This document shows positions 25,612-35,024 of a stretch of DNA of 39,751 bases, piece after piece; within the stretch, counting starts at the first letter, position 1; every line of letters begins with the position of its first letter. The stretch is from Desulfobacula sp. (GTDB lineage: Bacteria; Desulfobacterota; Desulfobacteria; Desulfobacterales; Desulfobacteraceae): positions 1 to 39,751 of the forward strand of contig VMSR01000281.1 in assembly GCA_013792075.1 (NCBI GenBank), given 5' to 3'. Both the position numbers and the translations under genes were made by a program. The notes beneath the pieces were generated by a model. It saw only the letters and a program-made list of their open reading frames with translations. It did no database searches and was not told the origin of the DNA.

Positions 25612-26703
25612 GTGAAAATTTTGTTTCTTGAACCCTTTTTCGGGGGCTCCCATAAAGAGTTTGCCACGGGATTTGCAGCGCATTCCTCCCATGATGTGGA
25701 CCTTGTTACCCTGCCGGCCCGGTTCTGGAAATGGCGGATGCGGGGGGCGGCGCTGTATTTTATCCGCAAGATAAAAGAGTTGTCCCAATATGATTTGATA
25801 TTTACCACGGATATGATGGACCTTACCGATTTTATGGCCCTGGCAGGCCGCAATCTTCCGCCGGTTGTCATGTATTTCCATGAAAATCAGCTTTCCTATC
25901 CCCTGGGGCCGGACGAAAAACAAGATTTTCACCTGGGGTTTACCAATATTGTTTCCGCTGTTGCTGCAGATGGGCTTTTTTTCAACTCACGGTTCCATAT
26001 TTCGGAATTTTTAAAAGCCGCCAAACGCCTTATCAAACAGATGCCCGATGTCAGACCCGGCTGGATGCCCGAAACCCTGGAGAAGAAAGCCAAGGTTTTG
26101 TATCCGGGCTGCCGGTTTGGTGCCCAGGTGTTTGCGCTGGAAAAAACCCCCCTGGACCGGCCCTTGATCATCTGGAACCATCGGTGGGAATATGACAAAA
26201 ATCCGGAAGATTTTTTTGCAATGCTTGGGGCCGTGAAAAAAAAGGGGATCAAATTTTACCTGGCCCTTCTGGGGGAACAATATGAGATTATCCCGGATGT
26301 GTTTAAAGAGGCCAAAGAAATGTTCAAGGAAGAAATTCTGGTGTATGGGTATCTTGAATCCCGGGAGGAGTATCTTTCCTGGCTTGCCAGGGGCAGTGTG
26401 GTGATCAGTACGGCCCTCCAGGAAAATTTTGGTATTTCTGTTGTGGAGGCGGTTCGTCATGGGTGTTTTCCCCTGCTGCCCGACCGGCTGTCCTATCCTG
26501 AACTCATGCCGCGAAAATTTCATGGCGAAGTCATTTATAAAACCACAGCAGAACTCGGGGAAAAACTGGAAAATTTTTTACGAGACCCGGACAGATTTTT
26601 TCCCATGCGTCAAAGCTTGTCCGATTATACCCGTCGTTTTTCATGGGAAATCCTAGTAAAACAGTATGATAAGATATTGGAAAAATTTATAAAAGGAGCT
26701 TGA
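25612..26703 (+). CDS. QTMAN/GTDC1-like glycosyltransferase (DUF3524)
   Basis: A 363-residue GT-B-fold glycosyltransferase. The N-terminal domain starts LFLEPFFGGSHKEFATG and includes YFHENQLSYP and FNSRFH. The C-terminal nucleotide-sugar domain begins WNHRWEYDKNPEDFF and carries ALQENFGISVVEAV. These motifs match DUF3524 proteins related to human GTDC1/QTMAN, which mannosylates queuosine in tRNA-Asp. A bacterial tRNA-queuosine role is inferred from the family only; no queuosine genes are nearby. The start is GTG 25612, with AAGGA upstream. Confidence 0.87.
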   Translation: MKILFLEPFFGGSHKEFATGFAAHSSHDVDLVTLPARFWKWRMRGAALYFIRKIKELSQYDLIFTTDMMDLTDFMALAGRNLPPVVMYFHENQLSYPLGPDEKQDFHLGFTNIVSAVAADGLFFNSRFHISEFLKAAKRLIKQMPDVRPGWMPETLEKKAKVLYPGCRFGAQVFALEKTPLDRPLIIWNHRWEYDKNPEDFFAMLGAVKKKGIKFYLALLGEQYEIIPDVFKEAKEMFKEEILVYGYLESREEYLSWLARGSVVISTALQENFGISVVEAVRHGCFPLLPDRLSYPELMPRKFHGEVIYKTTAELGEKLENFLRDPDRFFPMRQSLSDYTRRFSWEILVKQYDKILEKFIKGA

Positions 26704-26730
26704 CTAAACCTTTTTTTATCTTTAAGGTTG

Positions 26731-26763
26731 AGTTTTTTCTTAGGAAAAAGACTGATTTTTTTT
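26731..26763 (+). terminator. Probable terminator after the glycosyltransferase gene
   Basis: AGTTTTTTC (from 26731) pairs imperfectly with GAAAAAGACT (to 26753) around a four-base loop, followed by GA and T8. It lies 28 bases after the stop. Confidence 0.5.
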
Positions 26764-26892
26764 GGACAAACACGACAGGGTCGTCGGAATAAATTTAAGA
26801 AATCTAACAGGTTCCAAGATAGCAAAATTTGTTTTTTTTTGGAAGATTTTTTTTCATTTGAGATCAGAAGTAAGGGGTAATTGTTTTCGGAG

Positions 26893-26915
26893 AAGCCAAA
26901 TTTAGTGTTTGGCTT
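26893..26915 (+). promoter_or_regulatory. Hairpin in the leader of the hdr-fdh operon
   Basis: AAGCCAAA (26893-26900) and TTTGGCTT (26908-26915) form a perfect 8-bp stem with a seven-base loop, 31 bases before the start of the first hdr gene. No T-run follows, so it is not a classic terminator. It may be an operator, or an mRNA element controlling the operon. No convincing -35/-10 pair could be assigned nearby. Confidence 0.42.
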
Positions 26916-26946
26916 TGGTTTATATTACACATTTGGAATAGAAAAT

Positions 26947-28092
26947 ATGCAGCTTTCTGAACAGCAGATTGATTATTGTATGGAGTGCGGGGTTTGTACA
27001 GGATCTTGTCCCGTTGCCATGGAACTTGAGGGGTTTTCCCCCCGGCAGATGATCAAGCGCGCCATGAAGGAACCAGAAGGGGATATCCTCAACAGCCCGG
27101 ACTTGTGGGCGTGTCTTAGTTGTTCTCGGTGCTCGGACAGATGTCCTGTGGAAATCGATTTTCCCGCTTTTATCAGGGGGCTCAGGCAAAAGGCCCGGCA
27201 CAAGGACAACCTGCCGAAGTTAAGCCACCACGGGATGTTTCATACCATCACCCGTATCCAGGCCGCCCAAATCGGACAGAACAAAACCACCTCCCATGGA
27301 ACCAAACCGGACAGAATCGGCTGGGCCAAGGCTGCGGGAAAAATTTCAGAAACCGGGGACTATTTTTATTTTACCGGGTGCATTGCCTATTATGACCTGG
27401 CCTTTGAATACCTGGGGCTTCAGATGATCGAATCTGCCAAAAATAATTTGAAATTATTGAATAAAATGGGAATTGCGCCTGTTGTCAGCAATGACGAATG
27501 CTGCTGCGGCCATGATGCCTTCTGGTGCGGGGATGAAAACACCTTTGAAACCCTGGCCCAAAAAAATATGGAAACCATCAAAAAGAGTGGTGCCAAGACC
27601 GTAATCTTTGGATGCCCGGAAGGGTATTCCATGTTCAGGGAAGCTTATACAGAAAAATTTGGGCCCTTGCCCTTTGCGGTTCGCCATATTACAGATTTTC
27701 TGGCAGAAAAACTGCCGGACTCGGGTCTTTCCTTTAAGGCCGATTCTCCTGCCCGGGTCACCTTCCAGGATCCTTGTCGCCTGGGCCGTCGCTCGGGTAT
27801 CTATGAGGCGCCCCGGCAGTTGATCCAGATGGTTACCGACACCCATCTTGTTGAAATGGAACACAACAGGGAAAATGCCGTCTGCTGCGGCACCACGGCC
27901 TGGATGCAGTGTTCCTCCTGTTCAAAGGCCATGCAGATCCAGCGCCTTAAGGAGGCAGATGCTGCAGGGGCGACGGTCATTATCACGGCCTGTCCCAAAT
28001 GCCAGATCCATTTGACCTGTGCCAAGAAAAATACAGACCAGGATATCAAGATCATTGACCTTATCTCGTTTCTTGCTGACAACCTTGTTTAG
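26947..28092 (+). CDS. HdrCB fusion (HdrD-like) heterodisulfide reductase subunit
   Basis: A 381-residue protein. The HdrC-like N-part has two 4Fe-4S motifs, CMECGVCTGSCP (Cys11/14/17/21) and CLSCSRCSDRCP (Cys56/59/62/66). The HdrB-like remainder carries two CCG domains (NDECCCGHD near 185, AVCCGTTAW near 313, then CPKCQIHLTC). CCG domains hold the noncubane clusters that cleave disulfides in methanogen HdrB, so this is the likely disulfide-reducing site. ATG 26947 after GGAATAG is chosen; an upstream TTG reading (26881) adds residues without family features and crosses the leader hairpin. It is the first gene of the operon. The natural disulfide acceptor (CoM/CoB in methanogens) is unknown here. 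Confidence 0.9.
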   Translation: MQLSEQQIDYCMECGVCTGSCPVAMELEGFSPRQMIKRAMKEPEGDILNSPDLWACLSCSRCSDRCPVEIDFPAFIRGLRQKARHKDNLPKLSHHGMFHTITRIQAAQIGQNKTTSHGTKPDRIGWAKAAGKISETGDYFYFTGCIAYYDLAFEYLGLQMIESAKNNLKLLNKMGIAPVVSNDECCCGHDAFWCGDENTFETLAQKNMETIKKSGAKTVIFGCPEGYSMFREAYTEKFGPLPFAVRHITDFLAEKLPDSGLSFKADSPARVTFQDPCRLGRRSGIYEAPRQLIQMVTDTHLVEMEHNRENAVCCGTTAWMQCSSCSKAMQIQRLKEADAAGATVIITACPKCQIHLTCAKKNTDQDIKIIDLISFLADNLV

Positions 28093-28149
28093 GCCAAGGC
28101 ATTCTCGGCTGGGAACAGGGGACTTTATATAAAATTTTGGAGTTAATAA

Positions 28150-31100
28150 ATGGCAACACCTAAAAATATTCATGGTTCGGTGATGGTGGTTGGTTCAGGG
28201 ATTTCCGGCATGCAGGCGGCCCTTGACCTGGCGGATTCGGGCTTTCTGGTTCACCTCATTGAAAAAGATGCCGCCATCGGCGGGGTCATGGCCCAGTTGG
28301 ACAAGACCTTTCCCACCAACGACTGCGCCATGTGAGTGATCTCACCCAAACTGGTCGAGGTCGGCCGGCACTTAAACATCAAGCTTCACACCCTTACAAC
28401 GGTACACACGGTTACAGGAGAGGAGGGTGATTTTACCGTATCCCTTCGACAGGCGCCAAGATATGTGGACATGGACAAGTGTATTGCCTGCGGGGAGTGC
28501 ACCAAAAAATGTCCGGGCAAAACCCCGGACAAATTCAATGAGGGGCTCGACAAACGAAAGGCCATTTATGTTCCCTATCCCCAGGCCGTCCCCTTAAAAT
28601 ATGCCATTGACCCGGCCATATGTCTCAAATTGATCAAGGACAAATGCGGGACCTGTGCCAAGGTTTGCCCCACCGGGGCCATTCATTATGAAGACACGGA
28701 TCGAGAGATTACCCTGAATGTGGGGTCCGTGATCATGGCAGCCGGTTTTACGCCCTTTGACCCTTCGGGGCTGGACAATTACCAATATGGCAATTTTCCC
28801 AATGTGGTTACCAGCATTGAATATGAACGCCTTTTGTCTGCCGGCGGCCCTACAATGGGTCACATTGAATGTTATCCGGACAAACATGCGCCCCAGAAGA
28901 TCGCCTGGCTCCAATGTGTGGGATCACGGGACCAGAACAAATGCGGCAATGCCTATTGCTCTTCGGTCTGCTGCATGTATGCGGTAAAAGAAGCCATGAT
29001 GACAAAGGACCATATTGACGGAGAATTCCAGGCCTCCATTTTTCTCATGGACATGAGAACCTTTGGAAAAGATTTTGAAAAGTATTATGAACGGGCAAAG
29101 GACCAGGGCGTTCGCTTTGTCCGGTCCAGGATCCATTCCATTACCGAGGATGCGGACAAAAAACTGATCTGCACCCATGTGAGTGAGGACGGAATAAACA
29201 TCACGGAAACCTTTGACATGGTGGTCTTGTCCGTGGGCATGGAAACGCCCAAGGACCTTGCCCAGACCGTCCGGGACATGGGCATTGAGCTCAATGCTAA
29301 TAATTTTGTTGAGACCCAGAGCTTTTCCCCGGTCAGCACGTCAAGAAAGGGCTTTTATGTGTGCGGCGCCCTCCAGGAACCCAAGGATATTCCCCTGGCT
29401 GTCATGGAAGCCTCTGCTGCAGCTTGTGATGCCGGAAGCCGTCTGGCAAAATCCCGGGGGACCCTGACCCAGACTCGCACCTATCCGACCGAGACGGATG
29501 TGGCCGGACAGGAAGCCCGCATCGGGGTTTTTGTCTGCAATTGCGGCACCAATATCGGCGGGATCGTGGACGTGCCGGCCGTGGCCGCCTATGCCAGAAC
29601 CCTGTCCCATGTGGCCTATGTGGAAGAGAACATGTTCACCTGTTCCCAGGATACCCAGGACAAGTTAAAGTTTGTGATCAAGGAAAACAGGCTGAACCGC
29701 ATCGTCATTGCCGCCTGCACCCCCCGGACCCATGAACCCCTGTTCCAGGAAACCCTCAAGGATGCCGGCTTAAATAAATATCTCATTGAGATGGCCAATA
29801 TCCGGAACCAATGCTCCTGGGTCCATTCCAAGGAACCGATCCTGGCCACAAAGAAAGCCTGCGATCTGGTCCGTATTGCTGTTGCAAAATCAGCGCTCAT
29901 GCACCCTTTGTCCCAGCCGACCGTAGCGGTTGTGCAAAAATGCCTTGTCATCGGCGGAGGGGTCACCGGCATCATCGCAGCCCTGGGCCTTGCCAATCAG
30001 GGGTTTTTCACAACTCTGGTGGAAAAAGACGAAGGTCTGGGTGGCAATGCCCTGTATCTGAACCAGACCTGGAAGGGCGAATCCATAGAAAAGAATCTGG
30101 CAGACCTCATAGGGCAGGTGGAAGAACATCCCCTGGTTGAGATACTGACCAATGCCCAGGTCACCGGGACTTCCGGATTTATCGGAAATTTTAAAACCGT
30201 TGTAAGTGTTGCTGCCAAAGAAAGGATCATCGACCACGGGGCTGTGATCATGGCCATTGGCGCAAAAGAGAGCAAGCCCGACGAATACCTGTATGGAAAG
30301 GACGAACGGGTGGTCACCCACCTGGAGCTGGATGCCGCATTTAGAAACAAGGAGAGTATGGTGGACGCCTGCCGATCGGCTGTGTTTATCCAGTGCGTGG
30401 GCTCCCGGGACAAGAACCGTCCCTATTGTTCCAAGGTCTGCTGCACCCATTCAATGAAATCGGCCCTTAAGCTCAAGGAAAAGAACCCGAAAATGGATGT
30501 CTATGTGCTCTATCGGGATATCCGGACCTATGGCCAGCGGGAACTGCTATACAAAGAGGCAAGGGATCGGGGAGTAATTTTTATCCGGTATACCCTGGAA
30601 CATAAACCGGTAGTGGAACGACAGACAGATTCTCTGATAATCCGGACCCGGGACCATATTCTGGGACTGCCCCTGGAAATTGAAACAGATCTTCTGGTAT
30701 TGGCATCTGCCATTGAACCCAGGGACAATTCTGCCCTGGCACAGATGTTCAAACTGACCCTGAACGATGACAATTTTTTCATGGAAGCCCATGCCAAGCT
30801 TCGGCCCGTTGATTTTGCCACGGACGGCATGTTCCTTGCGGGCATGGCCCATTATCCCAAGCCCATTGAAGAGAGTATTGCCCAGGCAAAGGCGGCGGTC
30901 TCAAGGGCCACAGTCGTCTTGTCCAAATCCAGCGTGGTGGTGGACGGGGTGGTTTCCTTTGTGAACAAAGCGTTGTGCCGGGGGTGCGGTGCCTGTGAAG
31001 ACACCTGTGCCTTTGGGGCCATTGAAATTTATGAAGATGAAAACAAGGCAAAATTTGCCCGGGTACAGCAGGCATTGTGCAAGGGCTGTGCTGCCTGTTC

Positions 31101-31182
31101 ATCTGCCTGCCCGACGGGTGCTGCCGGTGTTTTCCACTATGACAATGAAGTGCTGGCGATGGTTGAAGCCGCCCTTAATTAA
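28150..31182 (+). CDS. hdrA: Tandem HdrA fusion, selenoprotein (Sec62)
   Basis: 1010 residues when the in-frame TGA at 28333-28335 is read as selenocysteine 62 in NDCAMU-VISPK. Two HdrA modules are joined. Module 1 (~1-450) has the FAD fold GSGISG, ferredoxin motifs [12 protein letters not shown] and CGTCAKVCP, and WLQCVGSRD. Module 2 (from 457, [16 protein letters not shown]) has a second FAD fold (VIGGGVTG), FIQCVGSRD and C-terminal ferredoxin motifs [12 protein letters not shown] and [12 protein letters not shown]. HdrA is the flavin electron-bifurcating subunit. GGAG lies seven bases before the ATG. The paralogous split pair at 31689-34966 has the same UGA position, so this is not a sequencing error. 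Confidence 0.92.
28351..28368 (+). promoter_or_regulatory. SECIS-like hairpin for the hdrA UGA
   Basis: CTGGTC (28351-28356) and GGCCGG (28363-28368) pair, with G-T wobbles, around loop GAGGTC, exposing GGU as in bacterial SECIS elements bound by SelB. It starts 15 bases after the UGA at 28333-28335. Confidence 0.65.
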
Positions 31183-31195
31183 AAAGGATAGATCC

Positions 31196-31615
31196 ATGAA
31201 CGATTCGTTTGAGCCCCAGATTATTACCTTTGCCTGCAATTGGTGCTCCTATTCTGCAGCCGATCTTGCCGGTGTGAGCCGGTTTCAATACCCGCCCAAC
31301 ATGAGAATTATCCGGGTGATGTGTTCCGGGGGAATCAACCCCAACTACATCCTCAAGGCCTTTGAAAAGGGGGCGGACGGGGTGCTGGTCTCGGGCTGAC
31401 ACATCGGAGACTGCCATTACCTGGACGGTAATGTAAAAGCTGAAAAAACCTTTGGGATGACAAAAAAATTTCTGGGATTGCTGGGAATTGATCCGGCCCG
31501 GGTACAACTTGTGTGGATTTCGTCTGCCGAAGGCAATAAATTTGCACAGGTGGCCAATACGTTTACCAAGGAAATAAAAGAATTGGGCCCTGCCGGTATT
31601 AAACAGGTGGCCTGA
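31196..31615 (+). CDS. mvhD: MvhD/FlpD-type electron-transfer subunit, selenoprotein (Sec68)
   Basis: 139 residues with TGA 31397-31399 read as Sec68 in LVSGU-HIGDCHY, where homologues have GGCH. The [2Fe-2S] region [13 protein letters not shown] (Cys14, Cys17) and VMCSGGINP are intact. MvhD passes electrons from hydrogenase or formate dehydrogenase to HdrA. AAAGGATAG precedes ATG 31196, 13 bases after hdrA. The stop TGA 31613-31615 overlaps the next ATG. Stopping at the UGA would leave an unusually short 67-residue product and discard a conserved C-terminal half, so readthrough is strongly preferred. Confidence 0.92.
31415..31433 (+). promoter_or_regulatory. SECIS-like hairpin for the first mvhD UGA
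   Basis: CATTACC (31415-31421) and GGTAATG (31427-31433) are perfect complements around TGGAC. It starts 15 bases after the UGA. The same stem design recurs after the second UGA of the other mvhD. Confidence 0.65.
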
Positions 31616-31692
31616 TGGCAACCCTGAAAGCCTGGTCCGGAGAAAAACAAAAGTTGGAAGACTATATAGCGAAAACAGGAGGTAGATTGTGA
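31615..31692 (+). CDS. Candidate 25-residue coupled ORF between mvhD and hdrA
   Basis: ATG 31615 overlaps the mvhD stop (TGATG). The frame runs 25 codons (starting [20 protein letters not shown]) to a TGA at 31690-31692 that overlaps the GTG start of the next hdrA gene. Its 3' part contains the AGGAGG used by that gene. It could be a true micro-protein or only a coupling device that carries ribosomes to hdrA. No family is recognised. Confidence 0.42.
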   Translation: MATLKAWSGEKQKLEDYIAKTGGRL

Positions 31693-33227
31693 CAACGGAT
31701 ATACTTGTCCTTGGTGGCGGTATTGCCGGGATTCAGAGTTCACTGGATCTGGCGGAAATGGGATTCAAGGTTCACCTGGTGGAAAGCCTGCCGTCCATTG
31801 GCGGGAAAATGGCCCAGCTGGACAAAACCTTTCCCACCAATGATTGTGCCATCTGAATTCTTTCGCCCAAGATGCTGGATGTCGGTCGACATCCTAATAT
31901 AGAGTTGATGGCCTATAGCGAGCTTATTAAACTTGATGGAAAGGTGGGGGATTTCATTGCCACCATCCGTAAAAAAGCACGCTTTGTGGAAGCGGACAAA
32001 TGCACGGGGTGCGGTGCCTGCACCGAGGTTTGTCCCACATCTGTCTCGGATCTCTACAATGAGGGCCATGCGGAAAGAAAGGCTGTTTATTCCTGGTTTG
32101 CCCAGGGTATCCCCTCCACCCATGTGCTGGATCCGGATCATTGCCGGGTGCTGACCGGAAAACGCTGCGGGATATGTCAGAAAAAATGTCAGGCCAATGC
32201 CATTAATTTTGAGCAGACGGATACACTGGTGGACCTTAACGTGGGCGCCATTGTGGTGGCAACGGGCTATGATATTTTTGATCCCGGTAAAATGCCGGAA
32301 TACCGGTATACGGAACTGGACAATGTGATCACGGCCATGGAGTTTGAACGGTTCTTGTCTGCTTCCGGCCCAACGGCAGGCCATATTGACCGGCCCTCGG
32401 ACCGGCGGGTAAAGCAGGAAATTGCAGAATTGTCCAAGCAGCTTAAAAAATCTAAGGCCGCTTTGGAGCGGTTTGAAAAAGCACACGCCCAGGATAGCTG
32501 TGATTTTTACAAGGACTTTGCCGCCAATACGCTTTTGCCCGGAGACGCCCTGGTAAAGGATGCAGACAAATGGGCGGCCAAATACCAGGCCCACCTTGAA
32601 ATCCAGGGGCCCTTGCAGGCACTTGAAAAACGCGCTGGAAAGTTCACCACAGCCAAAAAGCTTGCCTTTATCCAATGCGTGGGGTCCAGGGATTTGCGGT
32701 TTTATCCGTTTTGTTCCGGATATTGCTGCATGCATTCCATCAAGGAGGCCATCATTGCCCATGAACATGACAATGATACCCATTCCGTGATTTTCGGCAT
32801 GGATATCCGGGCGGTGGGCAAGGGGTTTGAAGAGTATAAAATCCGGGGGGGTAATAAGTCAAACATTGCGTATACCCGGTCCAGGGTGGCCGAGATCACC
32901 CGGGGGGAAGATGACAACCCTGTTCTGATCTATGAGGATACCATTGAACAAAAGGTGATAAAGCGGGCCTTTGATCTGGTGGTCCTGGCAACGGCCTGCG
33001 CCCCGGTGAAAAACACCCGGATGGTGGCAGATATATTGGGCATTGAGCTGGACCGGTTCGGGTTTTTCAAAACCGATCCGGCCGAACCATTGGACACCAC
33101 CAAGGAAGGCATTTTTGTATGCGGGTGTTCCCACAGTCCCATGGATATCCCTGAATCTGTTGCCCAGGCAAGTTCTGCTGCAGCCCGGGCCGTCCAGGCG
33201 GTCATGAAAAACAAAAAGGCATCATAA
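31689..33227 (+). CDS. hdrA: HdrA N-terminal-module protein, selenoprotein (Sec56), with insert
   Basis: 512 residues from GTG 31689 (AGGAGG at 31677-31682, six-base gap). TGA 31854-31856 is Sec56 in NDCAIU-ILSPK, matching Sec62 of the fused HdrA. It has the FAD fold LGGGIAGIQ, ferredoxin motifs [12 protein letters not shown] and CGICQKKCQ, and FIQCVGSRD. It corresponds to module 1 of the fused HdrA but carries an extra ~80 residues (~235-318) with a charged coiled-coil-like start ([20 protein letters not shown]). It resembles QmoA as well as HdrA. The C-module is the next gene, 14 bases on. Without Sec readthrough the first 55 residues would be lost from annotation. Confidence 0.91.
31877..31894 (+). 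promoter_or_regulatory. SECIS-like hairpin for the second hdrA UGA
   Basis: GGATGTC (31877-31883) and GACATCC (31888-31894) form a perfect 7-bp stem capped by GGTC, the best of the set. It starts 20 bases after the UGA. Confidence 0.72.
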
Positions 33228-33241
33228 GGAAAGCTTGGCTG

Positions 33242-34966
33242 ATGAGTGATACATTAGATAAAAATAAGTTGAAGACAAAGGGGTCGTGCATGGCTGAAGA
33301 ACCCAGGATAGGGGTGTTTGTCTGTGACTGCGGGTCCAATATCGCAGGACATCTGGACTGCCCGGATGTGGCCGAGTTTGTAAAATCTCTTCCCCATGTG
33401 GTCTATTCAAAGGAAAATCTCTATACCTGTTCGGAAGCCGGGATTGTGGAGATCAAAAAGGCCATCATAGAACAAAAACTGAACCGGGTGGTGGTGGCGT
33501 CCTGTTCTCCCAGAACCCATCATCCCCTGTTTGCCAGTTCCTGTGCCGAGGCAGGATTGAACCCGTATTTGTTTGAAATGGTCAATATCAGGGACCAATG
33601 TTCCTGGGTCCACATGGGCAATCGGGAAAAGGCCACCCAAAAGGCCAAAAATCTGATCCGCATGGGAGTTGCCAAGGCAGCCGGTTTGGAACCCCAAAAG
33701 GAAATCGAGTCTTCCCTGATCCGGAAGATTTTGGTCATCGGCGGCGGGATTGCAGGCCTGTCTGCAGCCCAGGCCCTGGCTGACATGGACCTTGAGATCA
33801 TTCTGGCTGAAAAACAAAGTCAATTGGGAGGCCTGCTTACAAAGGTGCATGCCCTTGAAACCGGCGGTACGGCACAGGCGCGTCTGGACAAAATTATCAC
33901 GGATGTGAACCTGCGGCCCAATGTTACCTGTTATACCCAGTCTGTGTTAAAGGAAACCAGCGGTTATATCGGAAATTTTGAGGTTACGCTTCAAACACCC
34001 GATGGCCTTGTGACGGAAAAAGTGGGCGCCATTGTGGTGGCCACGGGAGCCGTTCCTTTTATTCCGGAAGGGCTTTTCGGGTATGGAAACCCTGGGGCAT
34101 CCTCTGTCATTACCTTGATGGAATTGGAACAAAAATTTAAACAAGGTGTACTGGACACCCCTGATTTTAATCCCAAACGGGTGGTCTTTATCCAGTGCGT
34201 CGGTGCCCGGAACAAGACCCGGGAATATTGCTCCCGGATCTGCTGTATGATTGCGGTTAAAAATGCCATGCTTGTCAAGGAAAAATTTCCGTTAGCAGAT
34301 GTGCGGGTCCTGTATAGGGATATGCAGATGTATGGTGCCCAGAAGGAACAGATGCTGTGGGATGCCAGGGGCAAAGGGGTGCGCTTTGATGTGTATGACC
34401 CTGAAACGCCCCCCAAGGTTACCGACGGGCAGATTGAATTCTTCCAGACCGTCACCGGAAAGACCCTGAGCCTGGATACAGATCTTATCGTCCTGTCAAC
34501 CCCCCTGATCCCGGGTAGCAGTGCAGGCCAGCTGGCCAACCTGCTCCGGGTGCCGACAGACCAGAACGGATTTTTTCTGGAGGCCCATGCCAAGCTTCGG
34601 CCCCTTGATTTTGCGGCAGACGGTATCTTTGTGGCAGGGTCCGGCCGGTATCCGGCCACTGCAACCGAAAGCCGTACCCAGGGGATTGGGGTTGCCTCCC
34701 GTGTGGCCGCTATTCTGTTCAAGGAAAAGCTGATAAAAAGTGCCATTGTGGCAAAAATTAACCCTGATTCCTGTGTGGGCTGCATGGCCTGCCTGTCCAT
34801 GTGTCCCTATGGGGCCATTGCCTATAACAGGGCGCTGCGGGTTTGTGAAATCAATGAAATTTTGTGCAAGGGCTGCGGCAATTGTGCCGCCACCTGTCCC
34901 TCCCATTCAGCCCTGCTGGCAGGATATAAGCCCGGACAATTGCTGGCCCAGATAGGGGCCGCTTAG
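33242..34966 (+). CDS. hdrA: HdrA C-terminal-module protein
   Basis: 574 residues that align over their length with module 2 of the fused Hdr[17 protein letters not shown], then CSPRTHHPLF, FAD fold VIGGGIAGLSAAQ, FIQCVGARN, YCSRICCMIAVK, and C-terminal ferredoxin motifs CVGCMACLSMCP and CKGCGNCAATCP. It has no UGA. Start ATG 33242 follows AAGGA in the stop region of the previous gene; ATG 33290 (AAGGGG upstream) is an alternative that would remove 16 variable residues. Together with the preceding gene it would rebuild a complete tandem HdrA as two chains. Confidence 0.9.
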   Translation: MSDTLDKNKLKTKGSCMAEEPRIGVFVCDCGSNIAGHLDCPDVAEFVKSLPHVVYSKENLYTCSEAGIVEIKKAIIEQKLNRVVVASCSPRTHHPLFASSCAEAGLNPYLFEMVNIRDQCSWVHMGNREKATQKAKNLIRMGVAKAAGLEPQKEIESSLIRKILVIGGGIAGLSAAQALADMDLEIILAEKQSQLGGLLTKVHALETGGTAQARLDKIITDVNLRPNVTCYTQSVLKETSGYIGNFEVTLQTPDGLVTEKVGAIVVATGAVPFIPEGLFGYGNPGASSVITLMELEQKFKQGVLDTPDFNPKRVVFIQCVGARNKTREYCSRICCMIAVKNAMLVKEKFPLADVRVLYRDMQMYGAQKEQMLWDARGKGVRFDVYDPETPPKVTDGQIEFFQTVTGKTLSLDTDLIVLSTPLIPGSSAGQLANLLRVPTDQNGFFLEAHAKLRPLDFAADGIFVAGSGRYPATATESRTQGIGVASRVAAILFKEKLIKSAIVAKINPDSCVGCMACLSMCPYGAIAYNRALRVCEINEILCKGCGNCAATCPSHSALLAGYKPGQLLAQIGAA

Positions 34967-35024
34967 ATGAACGGTGGATGACCCAAAAAAATGGTACTTT
35001 TTGAATATATAAAGGATTGTCGTA

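Noticed and set aside
31740-32783. A 347-codon minus-strand frame inside the HdrA N-module gene
   Set aside because: It is an antisense shadow of a high-scoring Fe-S flavoprotein gene; its translation has no family features.
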